Assembly: GCA_003508835.1 (NCBI GenBank) | Contig: PUFA01000084.1 | Coordinates: 1,364,001-1,428,000 of the forward strand | DNA: 64,000 nt | Direction of reading: 5' to 3' | Source of the DNA: Eonycteris spelaea | Lineage: Eukaryota; Chordata; Mammalia; Chiroptera; Pteropodidae | Part shown: positions 12,721 through 23,300 of the stretch, in pieces | Layout: every line of letters begins with the position of its first letter | Position numbering within the stretch: the stretch's first letter is position 1 | Notes under the pieces: generated by a model | The model's input: the letters and a program-made list of their open reading frames with translations, nothing else | Told to the model about the DNA's origin: nothing | The model's database searches: none | Translations under genes and position numbers: made by a program

Positions 12721-14635
12721 TTTGGGGGGCGGGAATTAATATGGAAATGAAGATGGAGAAGAAATCACTAATCTGCTTTAAATGAATCCTAGTACCCAGA
12801 CCTTGAGGTATAATCTTGCTTTAGAAAGACCTTGTGGGATGACTGGGGTCTTTGTTCAGTAATCACTAAATAATCCCAAAGAGAAGGGAATTCAAAGACA
12901 GTGGGTGTTCCCTCTCTCTCAAATCGAAGGATTGCTGTAGATATAAAGTATTGAAATGTTTCTCATAATATGTAAGTAGTTAATATTAACATGAGTTAGA
13001 GATATATGTGGCAGTTCATCCCCAAAGTATTGATTGATCTCAAGGATGTTTCTAGAAGTAGGGCTATACCCTTGCCCTTTTCCTTTCAAGATCATAGCTA
13101 TAAACATAGAAAAGAAGTCTATAAAAATGTCATATATAAATATGCATATATATATTTATATACAATGGAATATGAATAATATAAAATTACATATAGCTTA
13201 GAGGGAGAGCTAAATATTTTTGAGGATGAAATCAGGACATGGAAAATTCCTGACATGTTAGAGAGACTACAACAATAATATGTAATAAAGTTGATTTAAC
13301 ATGGAAAGTTAAATCAGGTTCAAACAAAATCGGCTCTACAAAAAGAAGGCAAGCTGGATTAAGAAGAATACAAACTTTTTGAGGTTGAAGAGTTGTAGTT
13401 ATCCTAAGGCGATTCTTGGGCTAAATTAGTGGAGGATGATAGTGAAGAACAAGAGATGTTATCTTGCTGTACACTGCGGGGCTCAGGCCATTACCTGGAA
13501 TCCAGAGCCCAGGCCTGAGGTCATGGTACAAAACTGAACATATTCAGAGCAGAGTGACCAGAGAGAGGAAGGGTCTGGAAATTGTGTTTGTACTGTTACT
13601 TGAGGGCAGGAGCTGAGTCTTGTTCATTATTTTTTCTTTCTTCTTTTAACACTTAGCACAGTGTCTTGCACGTGGTGGTCAATCTACTATAGACTTGAAT
13701 TACTGCCGTAACAGTCCCTGTTCATGAAAAAATCTCAGTAGAGGCTGTGAGAGATGTGGGTGTGGAGGGGACACCCAACACCTTTGCTCTGCCATCAAGC
13801 AGAGTTTCTTGTCAGCTCTCCCTCTTTCCTAATCACACACATGCCACCCCTTAAAGGTGTGGGCCGTGAACCAAGGTGTGGGCGTGAAACACCTGAGCAA
13901 GATGGTTGAAGGTATCACATAGACCCAGAATTAAATAACATTAAATCTCAAAGTGAGATTTCTACTAATATTTTGATTGATTTTCGACCCACTGATTAAT
14001 ATGGAAGACTCTGGTGTTGGTAAATTTTTAACAGCTTTCTCAATACTTGCTAATCTTCCTGTTTTAGTAAGGACAAGACAAGCCTAGGGCATATAGCTTT
14101 CAGCAAGCGTCTAGTTGGAAGTTTAAACATTGCTATGTTCTCACTCTATTTACTTTTAGGAATAATTTATGATAAGGCAACTGGTTTTCCATTTATGGTA
14201 ATGATCTAACGTTTCTGATGGGGAGAGAAATAAAATGTGAGAGTCTAAAAGATCTTTAAAGTAAGAATATATTAGCAAGGCAACACAGGGCTATGCCCAA
14301 AAGCAAAACTGGAAAATATGAAGAAAGGGAAAAACAGCCGGTGGGTTCGGTGCACCGCCCGTCAGCATGAGCATCACAGAACATGACCTTGATCACAGAA
14401 GCATAATGTAATTCACACACCCTTTGAAGCAACAGACAACAGGGAAAACTAAGGAAGAACTGTGTGCTAAATAATGTCTCACAGGATGGTAAATACGTCA
14501 CAATGACATGAAGCTGAAGAAACAGGAAATGCAACTTAATATAGCTCAGGGTAAGACTGTCTCTAGGGAAACTCTTGCCAGGAACATGGGTAGAGTAAGG
14601 GGAGGGAGTGAAAAAAAAGGAAGAGGGTTTGGTTT
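12721..14635. other. Gene-free, small repeat remnants
   Basis: AT-rich at 13120-13200. A short L2/MIR-like 3' end lies near 13600-13700 (acacttagcacagtgtcttgc). Nothing else recognised. Confidence 0.35.
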
Positions 14636-14636
14636 T

Positions 14637-14810
14637 GAAAGAAAAGGAAGAAGAAAGAAAAGAAAGAAAGAAAGAAAAAGAAAGAAAGAAAGAAAAGAAA
14701 GAAAGAAAGAAGAGAGAGGAAGAGAAGGAAGGAAGGAAGGAGAAGAAGAAGAAGAAGAAGAGAAAGAAGAAAGAAGAGAGAAAGAAAAAGAGAAGAGAAA
14801 GAAAGAGAAG

Positions 14811-14868
<58 letters not shown>
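14637..14868. repeat. (GAAA)n/(GGAA)n purine tract
   Basis: About 230 nt of almost pure purine on the plus strand, starting as irregular GAAA/GAAG, passing through GGAA and GAA units, and ending as some twelve clean GAAA units. All overlapping long frames here (up to 221 codons) are low-complexity artefacts. Confidence 0.95.
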
Positions 14869-14987
14869 TAAGCAAGCAAGCAAGCTTGGAAAGAACTCCA
14901 AGCCTGCATATTGGGGAACATGTAAGATTTTCAGACATGATAATCTTCTACTAGCTCTGATTGACAGTGCAGAAAATAAAGCACGTA

Positions 14988-15441
14988 TGTGAATATTCTG
15001 AAAAATAATATAAATGAAGCCACTTTAAAAAGGAGTTGGAATTGCCATCCCACGAAACAACCTTACATGTCTTACTCCTCAAGCCTTGAGAATGTTAAAA
15101 CTGGGCAAAATAACCTTTGGACTGAGCCTACGCAACATCATACCCCAAATTGGAAACATAACAAGAAAGCAGACATTATGACTACCAGACTGAAAATTAA
15201 AGACATTCTTTAGAATTACATCATTATGTTAGCTTATCTGCATTTATAGAAATTCCTTCTTCCCATTCATGTAATTTTGCCCCTTCCCTTTCTCATAAAT
15301 ACCCCTTGCCTTCATCTCCTAATTGAAACGCTATTTGGGTTTCTTCCTGAACTTCCTGAATCAGTGCTTCCTGAATAGCTATGCTTTTTCTTAAGTGAAT
15401 GCTCGCTGCCTCTCGCTTTGGCTTTTATTTTTAGGTTAACA
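14988..15441 (+). mobile_element. Possible ERV LTR
   Basis: Block that can be read as TGTGAA...GTTAACA with an LTR-like late part (tttctcataaataccccttg then gctatttgggtttcttcctg). No exact AATAAA and no visible polypurine tract, so the assignment is tentative. Confidence 0.3.
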
Positions 15442-15644
15442 GTATTCACATAGCGCCACCAGTCCCTTTGGTTGCATTTGCACAGACTAGACAAAGGCCA
15501 AACCTCTCGCTCTTGGTCATCTTGCTAACTTGGCCTGAGCGGAGCAATTGCAGCCTGTTGCTTATATCAGTCACCCTGCCTTTACTGTGGAGAAGGAATC
15601 AGCAAGTCAGCAGTTTCCTTTCAGAGCACATTTATCTAGGTTTG

Positions 15645-16100
15645 AAAAAAAAAGTCTCGAACAGATATTTGCACACTCGTATTCACAGAAGTGTCCATTA
15701 ATGGGTGAGTCGATAAACAAAATGTCTTTTATAAACACAGTGGAATATAATTCAGCCTTTAAAAGGAAGGAAATTCTGATACATGCTACAATGTGGATGA
15801 ACCTTGAAAACATTATGCTGAATGAAACAAGCCAGTCACAAAGGGACAGACATTGTATGATCGTATGAGGTGCCTAGGAGAGTAGAATGCAGAGAGACAG
15901 AATGTAGAATAGTGGTTACCAGGGGCTGGGAGGAGGAAGACAAGTGGGGGTTACTGTTTAATGGCCTCAGAGTTCCAGTTTGGGATGATGAAAAGTTCTG
16001 GAGATGAATGGTGGTGACGGTTGCACAACAATGTGGCTATCTTTAGTACTACTGGATGGTACACTTAAAAGTGACTAAAATAATTTTTAAGGGGGGTTAA
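15645..16100 (+). mobile_element. LINE-1 3' UTR fragment
   Basis: Plus-strand L1 tail with gtggaatataattcagcctt, atgtggatgaaccttgaaaa, gtggttaccaggggctggga and gtacacttaaaagtgac. A typical truncated old L1M insertion. Confidence 0.75.
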
Positions 16101-16149
16101 TTTAAAGAAAACCATTAAGCATAGAAGAATCCAGGGGAAGAATCCTGGC

Positions 16150-16620
16150 TGTGGAGAAAATGGTGAAGGTGTGGGCCACACCTCTCTGTTCTTTCCCGCC
16201 ACCCACCCCCACATCCATTCTCCACCCTTCTCTGCCCTGCTTTACGCCCCGGGCCACACCAATTGCCTCTTGCCCTTCAGCCTGCGATTGGAATCACTCG
16301 ATGGGGACCACTAGCAGGAGAATGAGGAAGAAAGGAGCGTGAGGTCGGAGCACGTTTCTCTGGCTCTCTCCCTGCCTGGCGACCACGTCCCTTGCCTGAA
16401 GACCCCACAGCCCTCTCAGGCGCCAGGTTCTGGTGCCCCTTCCTCTTGCTGACAGCAGCAGCTCCCACTGCTGCTAGCCCCACACCCTGTGCCATCCCAC
16501 GTGGTTTCCCCACTCTCTACTAACACCCTTGTAAATAGTCCCTTATTAAATTCCCCTCAAATTACCCAATTTGAGTGCACCTCTGTCTCTTGCTAGATAC
16601 AAGGTTATTTATAAAGGTCA
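16150..16620 (+). repeat. Unclassified GC-richer interspersed repeat
   Basis: Pyrimidine-rich block ending in tattaaattcccctcaaatt and cccaatttgagtgcacctct, wording I recognise from a common mammalian interspersed repeat whose family name I cannot assign safely. A related late part may occur at 20560-21063. Confidence 0.35.
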
Positions 16621-16908
16621 AACTTTAGGAAACTGACCCAAGGAAAATCTACCTATATTCCCTAGAGCTCTCTCTGATCCCCTAAACCTTCCAGATATCT
16701 GGAGCTGGCAATGGCAGGGGACGGAATGGCGCCATAGCCCACCCTTCTCTCCATCCCTCTCTCGTTCCAAGCACTTCTTTCCTATTTCTATACAGAGAAT
16801 TCAGCGTCTACTGTTTTATCCAATCCCACAGACTATAAATCACATTTTGGGTATGTAACAGAATTTCATTCCAATAAGACAATAAATGATTCAGATATTT
16901 CATGGAGT

Positions 16909-16914
16909 TTTATT
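16909..16914 (-). terminator. PLA1A: Candidate PLA1A polyadenylation signal
   Basis: AATAAA on the minus strand, about 300 nt past the canonical PLA1A stop at 17218-17220. It is the first exact hexamer I find downstream on that strand. Use inferred, not shown. Confidence 0.35.
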
Positions 16915-17217
16915 TTTTAAAAAAAGCATTTTCCCTATATACGTTTCTATTGAATCCTAGGTACAGATGCCCAAGGATGTGGGAGTAATTGCTCTTAAGT
17001 ATGAACAGGAAAGCTGAAATGGTATCTGTGTAAGTCTCTTCAAATTGGAAATAAAGATAAAGCTCTGTGAAATAAGCTATCTCTCCCCTCTAAGGTGGCG
17101 AATTATGGGGGAAATAAACAACAGCGTTGCCTCCCTTCTTAGTAGTAATGGCCTAAAATAAGTTGAAACCCACCCCCCACCCGAAATCCAGGGAGATGTG
17201 GCCTTCCCCATCTTATA

Positions 17218-17302
17218 CTATACACACGTTATTTTCAGGTCACGAGAAACAGTCACACCCGCTTGTAAGTTCACTGGCTCAGGTAAGCAGACTGTCCTTT
17301 TA
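17218..17302 (-). CDS. PLA1A: PLA1A coding exon 11 (terminal)
   Basis: Acceptor cttacag. In the family frame it reads [20 protein letters not shown] to a TAG at 17218-17220. In the frame actually delivered by exon 10 it reads KGQSAYLSQ and stops at 17271-17273. The family-frame reading also has Arg where I recall Cys in human (VSRD versus VSCD). Confidence 0.88.
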
Positions 17303-20300
17303 CTGTAAGAGAAGAGCAACAAGAGGGTATGTGCTCAGGGCAGGTTCTCTTTGCTCAGGAGAAAGAGCTGGGAGCTGTATGCTCTTCCGTTTCCACGCTA
17401 TCAAGTCAAAGAAGTCTGCAGTCATCTACTATGGGAGCCCACTCCTGTTTTCTGAGGGCCTGGGGCGGTTAAGACTAATAGCATAAATGCCTGTTAGAGG
17501 CAGGGTCAAGGGGTTAGTGAGCCATGAATGTGCCAATGGAGGCTAAAGAGAAGGGGGAAATGCAGTTAGCAATCTCTATTCCAATAAAATCTTATATAGA
17601 AACCAAATAAAACAATATTACACACACACATATACACGCGTGCACACACACACACATACACGCATGCACGCGCGCACACACACATACACGCACGCACACA
17701 CACATACACGCACGCGTGCACACACACACACACGTGTGTGTGTGTGTGTGTATGCATATTCAGATAAAATGGAGTTTCTTGTACTGAAGTGGGGGTGAGG
17801 ATTTAAAGTCCACCCTCTTTGGCTTCCTAACATCCTGAACCCGAGATGGCCCTGCAGGAGTTTCAGGAAAACCTTAGGTCTTTGTCATTTCTGCATCAGA
17901 GAAGCTAATCACTGTGATGAGATCGCACCTCAAGTGTCACCTCCCTAAGGTCAGGACTGGCCTTCGTGGGTGTGTCCGGGGCAAGGCGGATGCTAGGCTT
18001 ACTTGTCATTGACGGCAAAGGAGCAGTGCAGAACTGCCCAGCGATCGTGGTCCGGTCTTTTCTCCACGCCCGGTGGGAAGCCTGCAACTTGAGGTTCACT
18101 TGGTGTATCTGGCACTGAGGATCGGGGTGAGCTAGGACTCCTTTCCCATGCAGTTGCTGTCTAGGTCTGTAAGGGAAAGGGAGAGTAAGTCATAACTCTT
18201 TGGCCTTTGCTTCCCCTTGGCTCCTATGGGGCTCTGGGGCCACACTGGTCAGCCATCACGCACAAGAATTCGCTCTTTGAAGGTGGGGTCCACAGTCCTT
18301 TGTATCTCTTCCACCAGCCCCTCTGCTCACACACACACCCCTTTGAACATGAGTCAGAAAATATTTGTTCATTTTTGAAAGTAAACTAGTGGACAATGCA
18401 GCAAAATAGTAGCTCTGGGGTTTTTACATTTGGAAAAATGTCCCTCGTTCATAGATTTTTAGTTGGAAAAGATCTTAACTCTCAGATCCACCAACCTAGA
18501 AGTAAAGCCCTCTTTTAGGGCAGCGGTCCCCAACCCTTCTGGCACCAGGGACCGGTGCTCCTATGAGAATCTAAAGCCCGATGATCTGAGGTGGAGCTGA
18601 GGCGGTGATGCTAGCGCTGGGGAGCGGCTGCAAAGACAGATGAAATTTCGCTTGCTCACCACTCACCTCCTGCTGTGCAGCGCAGTTCCTAACAGGCCAC
18701 AGACTAGTACTGGCCCATGGCCCGGGGATTGGGGAGCCCTGTTTTAGGGCTACTCTATTTTAGACTGAGTATAAATGTATGGATGGTAAAAAACAAAGAA
18801 TCAAACAAAAATGTAGGTCTTGAAGCCAGACAGAGCTGAAGTGAAATCCAGCTTTTGTCTCTTCCCAGCTGTGTGGCTTTGGAATCACATAGCCCCAGGT
18901 CCAAAGTCTCGCTCTCTCACGTGCCAGCTATAGGCTTGAATCATCCGGTTTAGTAGTGCTGACTAAGCCTGGGTGAAAACAGGACCCAGGTCTTTCTTAA
19001 TCTGCAGCGTTGGCGTTGACCCTCCGAATCCCATTGGTTTGTGAGATTCAGGAACCACTTTGGACCCGAGTCCTGTGACAAAGATGGGGGGTGGAGTATG
19101 ACATGATCAACTTAGAGAGGTGCTACAAAAAGGCACGTGGGACCCTAGACAAAGGCAAGACTCAGTTTAGAGAAAAGAGGCCAGCCAAGAAAGTCAACAA
19201 GCTTGGCACAGGCCAGGCCCACCTCACAGAGCTTCGAGGGTGTTCTGTGGGAGAGAAGGGAAGGGATTTGCCTCCTGTGCCCTGGTCCTGGCCACCAACC
19301 CTTTTGAGTCCTCTCTGAACTCAGAGGCTGTGCAGACCGTGCAAAAGAGGAAGAGTGGGGACGTGATTCAGCCAGCGTGTTCGCCCTTTCCTTTCTGGTG
19401 TCTGTGGTGATGAAATGTCTTCCTCATGTACTTTTTAACCCAAGGGTAATCGTATAGTTTGTTTCTTCCTTTTGAGGAAGATCCTGTAGAACTTTGTTTA
19501 AAAAGCTACTCCTTTTATAATAAATTTCAGAACTGTTTTTGAAACATTTCAGAGGAAAAAATAAGAAAGCTGTTTGCTTTAAGAAGCTGTTTGGATGGAG
19601 AAACTTGCAAACTTGAAGTTCAATGAAGGACTCTGTGAGGAGCCTGAGGACTTGGCCCAAGCAAAATTTCTAATTAGAAGAAAATCTTGAGGTTTCATAA
19701 AGCTATATGAAGTAGGGGAAAGAACACACACACAAACCACCCCACCCACCACCCCACCCCCTGCTTTTTAAAAAATTACTGTTCTGCCAGAGAAAAGAAA
19801 ATCCAAGGAATCGAGGATAATCATGTTCTGAGAGCAGTCTTCAAAAGAGTAACACAAATCTTTTGGGGGGGGGCGGTGAAGACATTTGTGGCTGTCCATT
19901 CACATCACTCAGGGAGCCTTTAAAAGCATAGCTATTGAGGCTCTGCCCGGAGATTCCCCGTGACTGGTCTGAGGTGGGGCTTGGTGGCGGTATTTTCCAA
20001 AGCTCTCCAGGTGAGTGTGTGTCACTGTCACAACCTCTGCCATTGTTGGCTCATCTACCAATGGGCTGGAGAGATATTGAAAACCTCCCTCTAGAAATAA
20101 CACGGCCTTGAAATGATCCGAGGAAAATTATTTAGCTACAATCTGCAGGACTCGCGTAGACACCTGGAGATCGACGTTGGGGTCCTGACTGCCTGCCCTC
20201 TTTGCTCTGTGGCCTTGGCGAGCTGGAGCCCTGACTGGTGGCAGGGCGTTTGGGAGCCAAGATGAGTGCTCGTCTCAGCAGCCATGTGCCTCTCCTGATA

Positions 20301-23300
20301 GCACGGTTCCTGTGTGCAGCCTGAGAATGGTACCCAAACCCAAATCCGATCCAGCCACTCTCTTCTTTAAAACCCCCAGTGGCTCCCCAGACTCTCTCAG
20401 GATAAAAACCCAATCCTTAATCTGTCCTTCAAGGTGCGGCTTAGTCCGGCCCTGACTTGCCCCTCCAGCCTCCTCTCACCAGGCCTCACCCCCGCCGCTG
20501 CCCACTTTCAATGTCATATTCTCACTAACCCCTGGTTTGGGTCACTCCTGTGAACCTTTAAATCTCTACTAAAGCATCCTTTGCTCATACTTGGTCAGGA
20601 TCCTTCTCACAGGTTCTCAGAGCACCCGCCACTGTTGACAATCGTGCATTTCTATGTGTGCACACTGGTCATTGTCCTGTTTGCGCTCCATCCATTCTCC
20701 TGCAAATTCCATTTCTCAGGCTCCCCCTGCAGCAGGTTCCAGAGAGGTCTGATGCACAGGAGACACACACAGGTAGGAGACTGCTTTGGGCAATCATTCC
20801 TGAGGGGCTGCGTTTCCTCCATCTCCAGCTTCTGCCAGCAGCCGCACCTCTGACTTGTGCTCTGCCAGTACCTCCCTTGGCTTTGTCCCTCCAGCCCTGG
20901 GGTGGGAGTGGCCCCTCCTGTGGCTGATCTCTGCATTGTGTCTCCATCCTCTTGGGGGTTTCCAACCCTCTCAAGTTATCATTGGCACCCTGAGTTAAAT
21001 TCCTTATATTGGACCACCTACCTGCCTTGGGCTCTGGTTTCTGGACTAAACCCTGACTGAGACAATGACTTATCTAATTATTGTGTCTCCTATTGATATG
21101 TGAGTAACTAACCAATTGCTTTCTAAAGAAACATGAACTGTTGAGTTTCAATCCAGGCATGTGATGCCCTAGAATTGAGGTTCTCTGCTCTCCCACCTCA
21201 AGCCTGGTCCCAACCAGCTGATAGGCCCAAATGTGGCCCAACAAAGGAAGGAAACGCTCAGCCCCCAAATGTTCTCACCACCTTTTGGGACACCCCATCA
21301 CTGCTGCCTGCCTGCCTCATCTGCTCTTGTCTGAATACACTATGCTTAGATCCAGTGCTGCTCCTGAACCGGGGACAGTTGCCAGCACGAGTCTGTGGTC
21401 GATTCTGCCCTCAGCTTACTGGACTAGGCTCACCCATCAATGATGACACAGTGCCTGTCCGTGTGTGTGTGTGTGTGTGAAATGAAAAAGCAACTAGGTC
21501 CTGAGAAGAGAGGCCAGCCATGAGGAACACCTACTTACATGGTGATCTTGACTGAGGAGGTGACATTGCTGCTAAGGAAAGTGACCACAATGCTGGTGTC
21601 CTTGTTTCTTGGTTCCTGCAAGTAAAACTCCACGAAGCTATGATGCACTAGGAAACCAAAGCAGAGCAGATGACTGGTCTGTGGTTGCAGTGCCCCAAAC
21701 CCCAAAGAGCAGCAGTACGATTAGGAACTCAGCTCTACCTCTTAGTAGCTGTGTAACCTAGCACAGGTTACCTGCCTTCGCAGATCCTCAAGTTCCTCAA
21801 GTGTTAATCGGGGAAAATAAAAATAGTTATCACCCAGGTCTTAATGAAAATTAAATGAGTTACTGCATACAAAGCCTTAGATGGGGCCTGCCTAGGAAGC
21901 ATTCAATACATGTTCGTTTTTACTATTACTTGCAATGCTAGAATATCCCACTCACCCTTGTTGGGTGATATTATCTTGGTAGCATGATTTTGAAAGAACC
22001 AAAAGGATCTATGTTATACTAAATAATCAACTCACAAAATATAGCACCCCCCCCCCACCACCACCAACACCATACACAGTGTTGAGGAACCCACTTGGGT
22101 GCAGGAGGTGACTCTTTCCCTTCACGTGGCAGCCGGGGGCCTTGGGGCATCTCCACCATCCTACACAGCAGCGCGGACACGGACTCCAAACTCTATACTC
22201 TCTCCATTCCACCACTGCCTCCACACTCGCTTCTTGGCCCATCTTCCGAGAACCTGCCGTTTACAGCCGGGTTTCTCAGGTGCTCGTCCGTCCTCACTGC
22301 CAAAGCTGGTGTCCTCATGGACTGTGTGAGCAGCTTAGCTCAAGGCGACACCCCTGTGAACTGCGATCTCTCTGGCAGAGTGGTTAAGAGCGCGGCCTCC
22401 CAACACCCCCCCTTTTCCTTGCTAAGGGGTGGGCCCGTCCAGCGGCATTTTGCAGCAACTTCGGTCTTGGAACATTTTCACAGATTCCTTTGGTGATTGG
22501 AAAATAGCTTACGAGATGACTTCGCCTTTCCCTTACTGTGCTTTGTCATTTGTCCTGTTGTATGGATGATATTAGGGGGCTATCAAGTGGACTTAAGTGT
22601 ACTCAGCACTAAGCTAGAGGAGTACTAGGACCCTCTGGGCTCATGGGGTTAGTAACAAGACTCAGACAGGCGCCAAGATGCCAAGAACCCATCCGAAGAA
22701 AAGAGTCTCCCCCCCCGCTGCCAGAGGAAAGTGTCGCACCCCGTCCATCTCTCTTTCTCAGTTGTTAACTATAGGATATAGATTCTTATGGTGATAGGCA
22801 AAGCTGAACTGAAGTGGATAATTGCAACGTGGAAAAAAGGCTAACTCACATAAGCTTTAGGAATTTAATTCTCCGGGCTGAGTTTGATTTGTTATATTAC
22901 TTCTCCTTTGCCAGCCGGTAACATTGATCAAGAAAGTTTCCAAAGGTTCTACTTCTCCTTTCTCTGCATTATCTGGAAGCCCCAGGAGGGCCAGGTCTGC
23001 TACTATTAGGTAGGTGGGAACTGGTAGAGAAATCCAATTTGTGCAGGAGCATGGCGTGGGAAGCAGCACACAGAGCCCTGGACGGTTAATCAGGAGACCT
23101 GGACCCAAGGCCTGGCCCTTCTGCTGACCCACTGTGTCACCTTGACTAAGTCACTGAACTTCTCTGCGCCTCAGTTCCCTCATCTGTAAACAATAACCCT
23201 GGCATCACCTCATAGAACATGACAAGGATTAAATGAGGTAATGGAGAAAAGGCATTTTGTGTGAAACATTGGTCTACAAGGAAAAAGTAATACTGTTAAG

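Noticed and set aside
14256..14954. Overlapping open frames of 112-221 codons on both strands
   Set aside because: Most of their length is the GAAA/GGAA tract read in different frames (Lys/Glu/Arg or Phe/Leu/Ser); no domain.
1..16900. Search for POPDC2 exons, expected beyond PLA1A by human gene order
   Set aside because: No POPDC2-like segment seen in any frame; the gene probably lies left of the window.
17566..17833. Cys/Val/His-repeat frames
   Set aside because: Translations of the CA/TG/CG microsatellite.
22095..22496. 133-codon plus-strand frame with a tRNA-like gagtggttaagagcg
   Set aside because: The A-box-like piece has no matching B box and looks like the start of a MIR. The frame has no recognisable domain and lies in PLA1A intron 8, antisense.
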